Below are positions 1 to 8,282 of a DNA stretch of 64,000 bases, one piece after another. Each line of letters begins with the position of its first letter. Positions within the stretch are counted from its first letter, which is position 1. Under the pieces are notes generated by a model, which saw nothing but the letters and a program-made list of their open reading frames with translations, ran no database searches and had not been told where the DNA came from. The DNA comes from a virus. The translations under genes and the position numbers were made by a program. The DNA is taken from IMG/VR virus record IMGVR_UViG_3300043539_001111, positions 1 to 64,000 of that record. The stretch is one strand, 5' to 3'.

Positions 1-12
1 AAAGAATATTAA

Positions 13-186
13 ATGGATAATGGGTGGAATCCGGGGTATTATGATAAATGGGAGAATTTTCACCCCTACGAAAAGAAGTGGTATTGTACTAACAACAAGA
101 TAATCCACCAATCAGAAAAAGAAAAAAATAATTGTAAACATTGTATAGAATATGAAAACATACACAAAAGGAAACGTAATAGTTGA
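13..186 (+). CDS. Small Cys/His-containing hypothetical protein
   Basis: Not recognised. A 57-codon frame starts at the first ATG in the window and ends with TGA inside the next gene, a 35-nt overlap in another frame. It holds three cysteines (one in WYCTNN, two in CKHC) and several histidines, so metal binding is possible, but no complete zinc-finger pattern is present. The gene could be a real short early gene or an upstream frame of its neighbour. Confidence 0.4.
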   Translation: MDNGWNPGYYDKWENFHPYEKKWYCTNNKIIHQSEKEKNNCKHCIEYENIHKRKRNS

Positions 187-409
187 GGAGATTAAAGTTG
201 GTGATATTCATTATGAATATGAGTTGGGTGTTGGTATTAAATGTGAGGTAACAACATTACCAACATTAAATGAAACCGGTCAATACATTTGGGAAAGTAA
301 GAATCTGAAGACGGGTAATATTATCCAATATTTGGTTGACCCAAAATATTCACATTACTCAGCGAATCTATATGATTACGAAGCGTATAAAGTTAATACC
401 TATATATAA
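152..409 (+). CDS. Hypothetical protein, 85 aa
   Basis: Not recognised. A compact soluble protein, acidic to neutral, rich in aromatic residues and beta-branched residues, with no signal peptide or membrane segment. It is followed after 1 nt by another small gene, so the two are probably co-transcribed. The ATG at 152 is the only good start. Small genes packed end to end like this are typical of phage early regions. Confidence 0.6.
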   Translation: MKTYTKGNVIVEEIKVGDIHYEYELGVGIKCEVTTLPTLNETGQYIWESKNLKTGNIIQYLVDPKYSHYSANLYDYEAYKVNTYI

Positions 410-410
410 G

Positions 411-584
411 ATGCAAAACACATTTACAATTGATGAAATTAGAAAGTATATCCTATCACAGGATAGCTTGGGGGATGTCCTATACAATTTAAGTGTCTCA
501 AAAATACTTGAGGCAAATGAACCGGAAGAGGAGGAAGAAGATGAGGATGATGAAGACGATTTTAATTTTGAAATAAGAATATGA
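411..584 (+). CDS. Small acidic-tailed hypothetical protein
   Basis: Not recognised. A 57-aa protein whose last third is an almost unbroken run of Glu and Asp, preceded by a helical segment around IDEIRKYILSQDSLGD. The frame stays open upstream to an ATG at 336, but that region lies inside the preceding gene. The ATG at 411, one base after the previous stop, is the better start. The stop overlaps the next gene by 4 nt (ATGA), indicating translational coupling. Confidence 0.55.
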   Translation: MQNTFTIDEIRKYILSQDSLGDVLYNLSVSKILEANEPEEEEEDEDDEDDFNFEIRI

Positions 585-1147
585 AAGTAATATTTTTGGA
601 TAACGATGGTGTTATCTGTTTGGCGAATAATTGGGGGAGTCGTGCTAATAAACGAAAAAAAGATAAAATATCTTTGGTGATGAATGACCCTGATGTTGAG
701 GTGAAATATCGTTTTGATTATTTTGACAAAAAGGCAATCAAGGTATTGAATCAGGTATTAGAAGAAACCGGAGCAGAAATCGTTGTGTCTTCCGATTGGA
801 GATTATATGCCAATTTAGAAGAACTTGGTGAATATTACCTTTCAGAAGGAATCGTCAAAAAACCAATCGGTGTTACCAAACGTTATTTTGATTGTGATAG
901 TCCTGACGAATACGAATGGAATCGAAATGCAAAATATGAACAACAAAGATGTTTAGAGGTTAAACAATATTTAACCGACCACCCTGAAATTACACATTGG
1001 GTTTGTATTGATGATTTAACATTAGGTTTGGAATCAAATGGTTTGGAACAAAAGTGGGGTTTATCTAACTTTGTTCATACACCAAGAGATAATGAAGGAA
1101 TCAAACAATCAGGTGTTAAAGAAAAATTGTTGGAATACTTAAAATAA
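581..1147 (+). CDS. HAD-superfamily phosphatase (SAK-type HAD domain)
   Basis: Predicted HAD phosphohydrolase of the small 'Swiss army knife' HAD family linked to RNA repair. Motif I is FLDNDGV with D7 and D9 as nucleophile and acid/base. Motif II is VVSSDWR near residue 70, and a late acidic motif is CIDDLT near residue 143. At 188 aa it is the full length of a stand-alone domain. It overlaps the preceding small gene by 4 nt. A kinase, an RNA ligase and a cREC protein lie 29-34 kb into the window, so a role as 2',3'-cyclic phosphate or 3'-phosphatase in tRNA repair is possible but inferred. Substrate unknown. Confidence 0.75.
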   Translation: MKVIFLDNDGVICLANNWGSRANKRKKDKISLVMNDPDVEVKYRFDYFDKKAIKVLNQVLEETGAEIVVSSDWRLYANLEELGEYYLSEGIVKKPIGVTKRYFDCDSPDEYEWNRNAKYEQQRCLEVKQYLTDHPEITHWVCIDDLTLGLESNGLEQKWGLSNFVHTPRDNEGIKQSGVKEKLLEYLK

Positions 1148-1160
1148 AGTAATAATTTAT

Positions 1161-1191
1161 TTGGTTGGTATTATATTAATGATTACTTTTG
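1161..1191 (+). promoter_or_regulatory. Bacteroidota-type promoter
   Basis: TTG at 1161-1163, a 20-nt spacer, then TACTTTTG at 1184-1191, matching the Bacteroidota TTG-N19/20-TAnnTTTG promoter. It would start transcription about 10 nt before the ATG at 1208. Confidence 0.6.
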
Positions 1192-1207
1192 TATAAAATA
1201 ATTAGAT

Positions 1208-1444
1208 ATGAAAAAAGAAGCTTTAACGATGTTCAAAAAAATATTTAGACCAAAATTATACGATAAGGAAATGCGTGAAAAATTATTGGAGTTATTTGAT
1301 GAGTTATTTGATGATGATAGTGAAATCAATGAGCGAATTGAAGTAATTAATGAATATAATGTTGATGATTTATTAGACAAAATAAATAAGTCCGGTGTAA
1401 AATCATTAACTACCGATGAATTAGATTTCCTTAATAATCAATAA
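1208..1444 (+). CDS. Small protein with rhomboid-tail-like motif
   Basis: A 78-aa charged helical protein. Its end (DKINKSGVKSLTTDELDFL) resembles the C-terminal tail found after rhomboid proteases and in related Bacteroidota proteins (DUF6576-like: DILDKI.KSG..SLT.EE..FL). No membrane helices or catalytic residues are present, so this is only the tail. It has its own host-type promoter and is followed by a bidirectional terminator, so it is a monocistronic unit. A second in-frame ATG at 1229 is possible. Function unknown; a mimic of the host tail is one speculation. Confidence 0.6.
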   Translation: MKKEALTMFKKIFRPKLYDKEMREKLLELFDELFDDDSEINERIEVINEYNVDDLLDKINKSGVKSLTTDELDFLNNQ

Positions 1445-1445
1445 A

Positions 1446-1475
1446 AAACCCCCTCGTTAAAGGGGGGTAATTTTT
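1446..1475. terminator. Bidirectional intrinsic terminator
   Basis: Stem ACCCCCT/AGGGGGGT with a 5-7 nt loop, flanked by A6 on one side and T5 on the other. It lies between convergent genes and can serve both strands. Confidence 0.8.
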
Positions 1476-1746
1476 ACTCTTGACTTGTAGCGTCTTTAAC
1501 TTTTTTCTTTGTTGCAGTGAATTTATCTACTGAAGATAATCCTAAACAACCAAAAGCTAATAATGCAACCGCGTCTACTAAATAAGGTGCCGGTGCAACG
1601 TCAACTGTTGAGAAACTATTGTGATACATAGTAATACAAAGTGTTATTGCACATAGAATACCAACAAATCTTTTTGATGATACTACACCATGTTCGTCAG
1701 TGAACAATCCTTTAATTCCCCCATAAATGCTTGAGAAAAAACCCAT
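1474..1746 (-). CDS. Two-helix membrane protein, holin-like
   Basis: 90 aa with an N-terminal amphipathic segment, then VVSSKRFVGILCAITLCIT and a second hydrophobic stretch (YLVDAVALLAFGCLGLSS), followed by a Lys-rich tail. Two membrane helices, a short hairpin and a charged C-terminus are typical of holins and other small phage membrane proteins. Similar small proteins with 'SSKR..G' before the first helix are common in Bacteroidota phages. No endolysin is adjacent, so the holin call is inference from topology only. Confidence 0.6.
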   Translation of the reverse strand: MGFFSSIYGGIKGLFTDEHGVVSSKRFVGILCAITLCITMYHNSFSTVDVAPAPYLVDAVALLAFGCLGLSSVDKFTATKKKVKDATSQE

Positions 1747-1775
1747 AATTTTTAGTTTTAATAATTTATGGTAAA

Positions 1776-1910
1776 TTAACGTCCTTGACCCCTGTAGTTC
1801 TTTTCAGACCTGTCGTGTTTGTTTCTTGATTTTCTGTGTTTACCGGAAACTTTTTTCTTGTTAAAAGAAATTTTAGTACTTGAAGATGAACCTGATTTAG
1901 GTTTAGTCAT
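1776..1910 (-). CDS. Small basic protein, 44 aa
   Basis: An ATG on the minus strand opens a 44-codon frame with a Ser-rich start and a strongly basic body (KKKVSGKHRKSRNKHDRS) ending in YRGQGR. High Lys/Arg and low complexity suggest nucleic-acid binding. The end motif is of a type seen on tiny basic proteins of Bacteroidota and their phages. It sits 29 nt upstream of the holin-like gene on the same strand. The function is not known. Confidence 0.55.
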   Translation of the reverse strand: MTKPKSGSSSSTKISFNKKKVSGKHRKSRNKHDRSEKNYRGQGR

Positions 1911-1954
1911 TTTGTTAAGGTTTTAATCGTTTATTTACTCAATTATAAATATCT

Positions 1955-1993
1955 GAAAAAATAAAAAAGGGGATGATAGCGAATCTCCCCTTT
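1955..1993 (-). terminator. Terminator of the 2047-2559 minus-strand gene
   Basis: On the minus strand AAAGGGGA and TCCCCTTT form an 8-bp stem with a 12-nt loop, followed by a T-rich run. Confidence 0.65.
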
Positions 1994-2046
1994 AATTTGT
2001 TACCATCACTGATAACGGTCCTAAACGTCCCCAATGACGGGGTATA

Positions 2047-2559
2047 TTATTTCTCCTTAACTAATACCAAACATCTTTTCAGATATTCTTTCGCTCTTGG
2101 AGATGGGTCTTTGTGCGCCAACACTTTTTCAATGTCTTTAACTAAATCTTCCCCGTGTTCGTTCTCTTTATAAAGTTCAATTACTTTATCCATGGCTTTA
2201 ATACAACCATTATTTGTTTCGTCGTGGAAATTTTTATTTCTAAATTTGTTTAAGTGATTCATTAAATTATAAGATAAATGTTCACCATTATCTTTAATGT
2301 TTGAATGTAAACGTAATGTTCTTAACATATCTAATGTATCAACCATTCCGTTAATACCACCATCACGTTTTAAAACACCTGATGCGTAATCACTAAAGTT
2401 ATCAGAAGGACCAACAAGTTCGTCTAGTGGCATTACATTTCCAGCAACACATCTTTGTTTTTCTTCTCTATTATCTTTTGCTCCGGTTTCAGATTGTTCC
2501 AACAAATGTTTTCTAACTGATTTACGAAGTTCGTTTTCGTTTATTTGTATTTTTTTCAT
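2047..2559 (-). CDS. Putative packaged virion protein with capsid-targeting leader
   Basis: 170 aa. The first 22 residues are a basic amphipathic leader ending HLLEQ, fitting the [LI]xE cleavage site of T4-type prohead proteases. The body is soluble and mostly helical, with no domain I recognise. The same kind of leader occurs on many other proteins in this window, so the protein is probably an internal virion protein cut by the gp21-like protease at 57 kb (inference). A TATTTATA motif lies just upstream on the minus strand, as for other virion genes. It is followed by its own terminator. Confidence 0.6.
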   Translation of the reverse strand: MKKIQINENELRKSVRKHLLEQSETGAKDNREEKQRCVAGNVMPLDELVGPSDNFSDYASGVLKRDGGINGMVDTLDMLRTLRLHSNIKDNGEHLSYNLMNHLNKFRNKNFHDETNNGCIKAMDKVIELYKENEHGEDLVKDIEKVLAHKDPSPRAKEYLKRCLVLVKEK

Positions 2560-2595
2560 AACAGAAATGTTTTTATACTATAAATATAAGGATAA

Positions 2596-2745
2596 CTATA
2601 ATTCTTCATCCTTTAATTCTATTATTTTTCGTTTAACTAACTCTAATGTTGAGTAAGCGACTAATTGTGATATTTCAAAATCGCCATCAGGGAACTTATT
2701 TTGTTCTTCCTCAACCCATTCTAATAATTTTTCGTAACATTCCAT
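2596..2745 (-). CDS. Small hypothetical protein, 49 aa
   Basis: Minus-strand ATG at 2745 opens a 49-codon acidic, helical protein (starts MECYEKLLEWVEEEQ). It begins 4 nt after the stop of the thioesterase gene on the same strand, so both are probably one transcript. No domain recognised. It may be a small partner or an independent early protein. Confidence 0.5.
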   Translation of the reverse strand: MECYEKLLEWVEEEQNKFPDGDFEISQLVAYSTLELVKRKIIELKDEEL

Positions 2746-2749
2746 ATGA

Positions 2750-3154
2750 TTAAATTTTAGAGTCAATTAAGGTTTGTATTTTTTTTCTACCCTTATCACC
2801 AATTGGAATTGGGTTTCCCCCTTCATCAATCATAACAAATTTTATATTTGTTCTTAAAACAATAACCTGATTACCGGTATAAACATTATGTGCTCTGGCT
2901 TCCATATATAAAGTAACAGATGTTGTTCCTATTAAAGATGGTTCACCATAGATTTTAATTAATTGACCTTCTCTTGCAGGTTTTTCAAAAAAACATTTAT
3001 CAATAGCTACTGTGACCATTCTTGGTGTGTCACATAATTGCATTGAATATCCCGCAGCGGCAGCGTCAATCCACGCGAGTAATTTCCCACCAAAAAGATT
3101 TCCGTGAAATCCCAAGTCGGATTTTTTAATTGGGTGTGTGTTTAATAATTCCAT
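2750..3154 (-). CDS. Acyl-CoA thioesterase, hotdog fold
   Basis: Predicted acyl-CoA hydrolase of the YciA/BACH type. The N-terminus carries FHGNLFGGKLLAWIDAAAAG, the family signature in which Asn, Gly-Gly and Asp line the active site. PAREGQLIKIYGE and TNIKFVMID fit the later strands of the fold. The length of 134 aa is normal for one complete hotdog domain. The enzyme would release free fatty acids from CoA in the cytoplasm. It is rare in phages, and no other lipid gene is near, so the role (membrane or precursor remodelling, or CoA recycling) is open. It is the first gene of a two-gene minus-strand unit. Confidence 0.8.
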   Translation of the reverse strand: MELLNTHPIKKSDLGFHGNLFGGKLLAWIDAAAAGYSMQLCDTPRMVTVAIDKCFFEKPAREGQLIKIYGEPSLIGTTSVTLYMEARAHNVYTGNQVIVLRTNIKFVMIDEGGNPIPIGDKGRKKIQTLIDSKI

Positions 3155-3219
3155 ATTTGAAATATAAGTAAAATTATAAACAAAAAAAACATTAATTGAT
3201 TATTAAAGTATTTATAGAT

Positions 3220-4179
3220 ATGTTAACAGAAAAACAACTAAATAGAATTAATAAACTATTATCAACCCGAACATTTAAGTTTAAAGGTCAAATAATTAAT
3301 GATTTACCGGAATCAATGAATTCGGATATAGATTATAAATTTAAAATTAATGGTTATAAAAAAATGACTAGCGTTGGTGAGGAGTATGATTACGCTTTAT
3401 TAAATGTTGTTATCACAGGACTAAATGATAGATTTAGTCAATTACTATTTACACCTGAAGACAATGAACAAGGTAAAATGATTGCTAAAAGTTTTGAAAA
3501 TAGATTATATAAATTCTATTCAGAATTAAATTTGGCGATGACTAATTTTTTACGTATCTTTGATGGAGATATTAGAACAACAATTGATAGTTTAACATTT
3601 GATGTTCCAAAACCAATAAATGAATCAAGAATGAGTAGATTAGCCATTAGAACTGTTGTAAGAGATATTGTTAATGTTTTAAAAAATACTAAAGCTGGTG
3701 ATTTTAGATTACCCGATGTTGAAGATGGTTCAGAATATCAATTTATTAATTTACCTTTTGGGTTTAATGTAGATTTATTTGTTAAAATTGATAATGACGC
3801 TCCAAAATATAAAATGAATGGACAAACCACAGATAATGATGTGATTCAAATTTTAGTAATAATCAACCCTAAAACATTAAAGAATGATTTTTATAATATA
3901 ATTGGTGAGTTGAATGAAATAGTCGCTCACGAATTAGAACACTTATATCAGGATTATAGAGGGGAACGTAAAACTAAAACTCCAACAAAAAATTCTTTTA
4001 AATATTATACTCAACCACGCGAAATAAAAGCTCAAAGAGCCGGTTTTAGACGTATCGCAAAATTAAGAAAATTACCATTTAATGATGTGGTTAGAGATTG
4101 GTTTGAAGACCATAAAGAAATTCACCAAATGAATGACAATGAAGTGGATAAAGTGATACAAATAATTATTAATGGCTAA
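3220..4179 (+). CDS. Predicted zincin metalloprotease
   Basis: 319 aa with AHELEHLYQDYRG near residue 243, an HExxH zinc site. A further Glu or His downstream (for example EIKAQRAGF, where Glu follows about 30 residues later) could be the third ligand, as in gluzincins. The N-terminal two thirds are not recognised. The frame is open upstream to a TTG at 3196, but the ATG at 3220 sits 5 nt after a TATTTATA motif, the arrangement seen at other phage genes. Its last 8 nt overlap the next gene. A virion-associated or cell-lysis protease is plausible; target unknown. Confidence 0.65.
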   Translation: MLTEKQLNRINKLLSTRTFKFKGQIINDLPESMNSDIDYKFKINGYKKMTSVGEEYDYALLNVVITGLNDRFSQLLFTPEDNEQGKMIAKSFENRLYKFYSELNLAMTNFLRIFDGDIRTTIDSLTFDVPKPINESRMSRLAIRTVVRDIVNVLKNTKAGDFRLPDVEDGSEYQFINLPFGFNVDLFVKIDNDAPKYKMNGQTTDNDVIQILVIINPKTLKNDFYNIIGELNEIVAHELEHLYQDYRGERKTKTPTKNSFKYYTQPREIKAQRAGFRRIAKLRKLPFNDVVRDWFEDHKEIHQMNDNEVDKVIQIIING

Positions 4180-4954
4180 TAATACTCAAATAAAAGGTGT
4201 TATATCATATCTAATCCGATTAACTCATACCTCTGGTGCGTTTAGATTTAAATTTGTTAATGTTGATGTTTTTAAAAAAATTAAAGGGCAACAATCTTAC
4301 CCTGAAATCCATTATGACTTAGAAATTACCTCAAAACAATCGGACATACCTTATTTGTGGGATTTTTTCCATTGTAAATCAACACACATAGTACAAGATG
4401 GGTGTGAAATGGTTGGTCTTGATTGGAAAGATTTTTTTAATAAAGTTAAGGACATTTATTATAATGGTGAAAAAATAAATAGATACGGTGGAGATATCCC
4501 TCAGTCATTTATTAAGAAAGTATCAAAAGATATTGAAGAAAATACTCCAAAACAAATATCTACACACTTCTTCTGTGAAGGGAAAAGAAAAGAATTAAAA
4601 TTAAATATTAATGTTGAAGTTTCCGACATGTATATTGATGATGGTATTACCACAAATGTTTCCGTATATTGTAATCAAGTATTAGTTGATAATAAACCAT
4701 TAGAGAATATACCTAAAGACCTTGCAGAAACTATTGTTGGTTATATAAGTGAAGATGATAATCTTAGAAGTCCGTTAGATGGGATTGTTTGGGATGAAAT
4801 CACTCAGTATATGGATTTAGCCGATTGTGAGATATGGACCCATACCTACGCAAACATTAGAAACATCGGTGATACAGAAATTGAAGATTTTAACTATACC
4901 AATCATTCAACATTTTCAAGTAAATTATGTGATTTTATTTCCGGAGATTATTAA
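4172..4954 (+). CDS. Hypothetical protein, 260 aa
   Basis: Not recognised. A soluble protein with a mixed alpha/beta pattern, six cysteines and no signal or membrane segment. It overlaps the zincin gene by 8 nt and is probably translated with it. It converges on the minus-strand membrane protein gene, with a 4-nt overlap at the stops. It could be a partner or inhibitor of the protease, but only position suggests this. Confidence 0.6.
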   Translation: MANNTQIKGVISYLIRLTHTSGAFRFKFVNVDVFKKIKGQQSYPEIHYDLEITSKQSDIPYLWDFFHCKSTHIVQDGCEMVGLDWKDFFNKVKDIYYNGEKINRYGGDIPQSFIKKVSKDIEENTPKQISTHFFCEGKRKELKLNINVEVSDMYIDDGITTNVSVYCNQVLVDNKPLENIPKDLAETIVGYISEDDNLRSPLDGIVWDEITQYMDLADCEIWTHTYANIRNIGDTEIEDFNYTNHSTFSSKLCDFISGDY

Positions 4955-5580
4955 TCTTTAAATCTTTTAATAAGTTTTGTTATTAAATCTCTTACAACAA
5001 TTCCTGATAAACTAACGATACCGCTACCAACAATTCTCAATGCGATTTCTTTTGCGTCAGAAACATTTATTTCATGACTTTTAACCATATTGAATAACAT
5101 AAGTAAAATTGGTACGATAAATGCGTATGACATCATTTTTGATACTTTAAAGAATGTGATGTTTAAACTTTCTAAAAATTTAAACAAAGTATCTTTTAAT
5201 TCGTTTGATTTTTTTAACCCAAGTTTAAATGCGTCGGATAAACCATCCTCTTTAATTTTTTGTAATATTTTTTCAATCTCTTTTTTGTTGTCCAAATAAT
5301 GTATCGAAATAATACCTGTTAATATTAAACTTAATTCAACCTCAGATATTTCAGGGTATCTACCTTGAATAAACTCCCCAATAGGTGCGATGAATCCTCC
5401 AATACTAGCACCCCAAGTTATAAGAAACTCAAGATTAAGTCCATAATCTTTCTTTACATCAGACAATACTTTTGCAGTGTATTCGTATCCTTCCTCAATG
5501 GATTTTCTAATATTGTCAACAATAGATTCTTTAAGAATTATTCTTTTTTGACTTTCATTTATTAATAATGTGGTTTTCAT
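4951..5580 (-). CDS. Membrane protein with capsid-targeting-like leader
   Basis: 209 aa. The N-terminus (LINESQKRIILKES) resembles the [LI]xE-ending leader of other putative packaged proteins. Downstream are hydrophobic segments near residues 50-70, 80-95, 145-165 and 185-200, so it could insert in membranes with about four helices. A TATTTATT motif lies 7 nt upstream of the ATG on the minus strand. If packaged, it could be injected and act at the inner membrane (inference). No family recognised. Confidence 0.55.
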   Translation of the reverse strand: MKTTLLINESQKRIILKESIVDNIRKSIEEGYEYTAKVLSDVKKDYGLNLEFLITWGASIGGFIAPIGEFIQGRYPEISEVELSLILTGIISIHYLDNKKEIEKILQKIKEDGLSDAFKLGLKKSNELKDTLFKFLESLNITFFKVSKMMSYAFIVPILLMLFNMVKSHEINVSDAKEIALRIVGSGIVSLSGIVVRDLITKLIKRFKD

Positions 5581-5630
5581 ACAATAATAAATACTTTAAA
5601 TATATTTATTGTTAAATAATTTTATTAAAT

Positions 5631-6212
5631 ATGATTAATCCGGAATTAAAAAAAGGTGATAGAATAATTTTATTACATATGTCAGGAGAAAGTTCTGTAC
5701 CTGATGGTACTCACGGGACGGTATATAGTGTTGATAAGGTATTCGGTGACGTACAATATGGTGTTGAATGGGATAATGGTAGTAAATTAGCGTTATTGTC
5801 TGACACAGATATGTGGGATAAAGAAGAAAGATTTAAAGTTAAGAAAAAAATCACTGAAGATAGAGATAAATTTATTATGGACAATATTGATTTGTTCAAA
5901 TATTTTAACATTAAATTTTTAAAAAAATACCTATTAATGGTTAGAGCTTCCGGTATAACAAATATGTATGGTGCCGGTCCATACCTATATATGGGTAGTG
6001 ATAGAATTAAACACGAATTTAAATACAAAGATGTTCCTAATGAAGACGCGTTTGAAGAAATGTTGGAACACTCTGACCAAGCTCAAGCAGAAATGATTAA
6101 CGGGGTTATAAACTATTTAAATGATAAGGGGATTGAAGAAGATATGTCTAGTATAAACAGATACCTACAGAGGTTATCAACCAAGATTATTCAAACATAT
6201 ACCCTTTTATAA
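5631..6212 (+). CDS. DUF4314-like protein
   Basis: 193 aa. Residues 5-65 fit the DUF4314 beta-barrel type: LKKGDRIILLHMSGE, a turn of the type VPDGTHGTV, and VEWDNGSKLALL. This small SH3-like domain is common in phage proteins of unknown role. The C-terminal 120 residues are mostly helical and unrecognised, with YGAGPYLYMGSD as a conspicuous motif. TATTTATT lies about 20 nt upstream of the start. Confidence 0.6.
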   Translation: MINPELKKGDRIILLHMSGESSVPDGTHGTVYSVDKVFGDVQYGVEWDNGSKLALLSDTDMWDKEERFKVKKKITEDRDKFIMDNIDLFKYFNIKFLKKYLLMVRASGITNMYGAGPYLYMGSDRIKHEFKYKDVPNEDAFEEMLEHSDQAQAEMINGVINYLNDKGIEEDMSSINRYLQRLSTKIIQTYTLL

Positions 6213-6247
6213 TACATAAACATATTTATATATAAAAACAAATTAAT

Positions 6248-6775
6248 ATGAAAAATTTATTTAATGATATTTCTCAAGATGAGAAAAATAGAATTTTAGA
6301 GATGCACTCAGCTAAAAAGAATATAATTTCTGAACAAAATCCACTATTAGGTGGAACACGTCGAACACCTACTCCAACACGACCAAATAGACCATCACAA
6401 AACCAAAGGGTAGCACCACCACAACCTATTAAAGAACTTAAAGTTGGTACAATAATTAATATCTATGATGACCCAACATTAACATCTCAACCGGTTGTTA
6501 GTGGTCCTGTTGAAAAAATGAGTAATAATGGTGTAAAGGGTGTTCGAATCGAATTATCAGATAGAATGGGTGTAGTTACATTTAAATGTGGGCAACCGTT
6601 CCTTGAGTTTTTTATTGAAGATAAACTTTCTGAAACAGATAAATTTTTTAATCCTGAATTGGTCCAAACATTAACTACACAATTTTGTACTAAAAATTCA
6701 AGTGGTATTATGGTACCAAAAGCGGCTTTTGCAATGAATAATCAATCAACAGATACTACAACAGGTATTGCTTAA
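6248..6775 (+). CDS. Packaged virion protein, MKNLF-leader family
   Basis: 175 aa. Residues 1-30 are a leader (DEKNRILEMHS, then NIISEQ) almost identical, in DNA too, to the start of the gene at 41,492 and similar to that at 61,672, while the rest of each protein is unrelated. The leader ends with ISE|Q, a T4-type prohead protease site. A Pro/Thr/Arg-rich linker (residues 36-60) is followed by a beta-rich domain with no recognised family. It is probably an internal or decoration protein targeted to the prohead. A TATTTATA motif precedes it by 17 nt. Confidence 0.6.
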   Translation: MKNLFNDISQDEKNRILEMHSAKKNIISEQNPLLGGTRRTPTPTRPNRPSQNQRVAPPQPIKELKVGTIINIYDDPTLTSQPVVSGPVEKMSNNGVKGVRIELSDRMGVVTFKCGQPFLEFFIEDKLSETDKFFNPELVQTLTTQFCTKNSSGIMVPKAAFAMNNQSTDTTTGIA

Positions 6776-6790
6776 TACAAAACAAACAAT

Positions 6791-7363
6791 ATGAACTCAT
6801 ATTTTTTTAAAATGACAAACGAGGAAAAAAATAACATCCTTGACCAACATAAAGAAGTTTATGATGGATACTTAACAAGTTATATTAAACCGTCAAATGA
6901 ACAACCATTATACACTCAAGACTTCGCTAACGATAAAGAAGGTCTTACAGTTAATAATAAAGGTGTTGTAACCGCTTATAAGAACATGAACATCAATGAG
7001 ATGAAACATGATGGTAAAAGTACCGGATTATTCTCTGATGAAGAAGAAGAGTATAATGAAGGGTATATTTCTGCTGGTACTGAATACGCACCGGAAGAAA
7101 GTTTTGAAGAAGTGGAAGAACAATTGGATATGATTGGTGATGGTGAATATGATTTACCTAATGGTACGGTAGATGTTGACGATGAATATGTATCCGATGA
7201 TGAATTTGAAATGTGTGAAGATGATGAATTTGAAATGAATCTTGACGATTTAATGGATTTAGGTGATGAGGAAAATGAAATCGAAGAAGAAGAAAAAGAA
7301 GAGATAATTAACAAGATTAATGAATCTTTAGATATGTTCAAAAGATTAAAAAAATATAATTAA
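6791..7363 (+). CDS. Acidic protein with diverged leader
   Basis: 190 aa. The start (MTNEEKNNILDQHKE) is a diverged copy of the DEKNRILEMH leader of the preceding gene. The C-terminal half is extremely acidic (long Glu/Asp runs) and resembles the acidic part of the scaffold protein at 58 kb. It may be a core-like or DNA-mimicking internal protein. Start at the ATG 15 nt after the previous stop; the same transcript is likely. No clear [LI]xE site directly follows the leader. Confidence 0.5.
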   Translation: MNSYFFKMTNEEKNNILDQHKEVYDGYLTSYIKPSNEQPLYTQDFANDKEGLTVNNKGVVTAYKNMNINEMKHDGKSTGLFSDEEEEYNEGYISAGTEYAPEESFEEVEEQLDMIGDGEYDLPNGTVDVDDEYVSDDEFEMCEDDEFEMNLDDLMDLGDEENEIEEEEKEEIINKINESLDMFKRLKKYN

Positions 7364-7425
7364 TTCTGGACTTTTAGAAAAATTGTGATATTTCTTTGTA
7401 ATAAACAATGTTAAATTAAACGATA

Positions 7426-7737
7426 ATGGAAATTAAAGAATTAGTATCTTATTACATAAATGAAACATCACACATGTTGGAAGTCACATTCCGAATTCTA
7501 ACGGATAATGATGATGAAATAAGAACAGACCAAATAGTTCTTGAAGAAATAGAAACTTTTGGTTATAATATATCAAACAATTTTAAAGAAGATTTTTATG
7601 ACGATGATGATGAAGAATTTGAAGATATGTTCGATGATTTTGAAGAAGAAGAATTAGATGAGGACGAGATTGTATCATTTTTAAATGAGTATTACTTAAT
7701 CTATCCAAAAAAATTACCTGAAGCTCAATTATTTTAA
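7426..7737 (+). CDS. Acidic hypothetical protein, 103 aa
   Basis: Not recognised. A 103-aa soluble protein with a central Asp/Glu block and an aromatic C-terminus (EYYLIYPKKLPEAQ). It is the last gene before a strong terminator. A weak TTTCTTTG box lies about 25 nt upstream, so it may have its own promoter. It may regulate or bind a basic protein, but that is a guess. Confidence 0.5.
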   Translation: MEIKELVSYYINETSHMLEVTFRILTDNDDEIRTDQIVLEEIETFGYNISNNFKEDFYDDDDEEFEDMFDDFEEEELDEDEIVSFLNEYYLIYPKKLPEAQLF

Positions 7738-7742
7738 AACAC

Positions 7743-7768
7743 AAACCCACCAATTAGGTGGGTTTTTT
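7743..7768 (+). terminator. Intrinsic terminator
   Basis: AAACCCACC and GGTGGGTTT form a 9-bp stem with a 5-nt loop, followed by T6. Confidence 0.85.
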
Positions 7769-7769
7769 A

Positions 7770-8282
7770 TTATGGTCCAACTCGTGTTAGATGTAAGGTT
7801 ATGTTTGTGTTAGGACCATATGGTCCGTCAGGCCATTGTCCGGTGGTTCTAAGAGTCAAACTCTCCATAGAGTCATTGACAATTTTAAACATCCTTTTTG
7901 TCCCGTTATTCAATTCAAATTCAATATATCCTAAATCAGTATAATACCAATCATTATATATGTGATAAAAATATTGATATTGCCATAACACCTGACCATT
8001 GTTTAACCCAATTGGGCTAAATGAGATTACACTATAATCAAAATGCCATCTTGTTGCTCCAACAACAATCATATCCATTGGAAATGATTCGGTATTACTA
8101 ATAAAGGTGTCACCCGGTTGATAGACAACCAATTGTTGTGTTCCTGACGTATTTTCCGTTGATGTACGGGTAATTCTGTCTATAATGTATTCTCCACTTA
8201 AACTCAAGGTTTTTGGTTGGTCATAGACCTCACAGGACACTAATGTTAGTAATAATACTACAATTAAAATTATTTTTTTCAT
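7770..8282 (-). CDS. Lipoprotein, 170 aa
   Basis: The N-terminus MKKIILIVVLLLTLVSCEVY is a lipoprotein signal with lipobox LVSC. The mature protein would be anchored at Cys18 in the cell envelope. The body has a beta-rich lipocalin-like pattern (LSGEYIIDRITR, then TLRTTGQWPDG) resembling small Bacteroidota envelope lipoproteins. It faces the neighbouring genes in the opposite direction. In a phage, a membrane-anchored lipoprotein could block superinfection or alter the envelope; this is inference. Confidence 0.65.
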   Translation of the reverse strand: MKKIILIVVLLLTLVSCEVYDQPKTLSLSGEYIIDRITRTSTENTSGTQQLVVYQPGDTFISNTESFPMDMIVVGATRWHFDYSVISFSPIGLNNGQVLWQYQYFYHIYNDWYYTDLGYIEFELNNGTKRMFKIVNDSMESLTLRTTGQWPDGPYGPNTNITLHLTRVGP

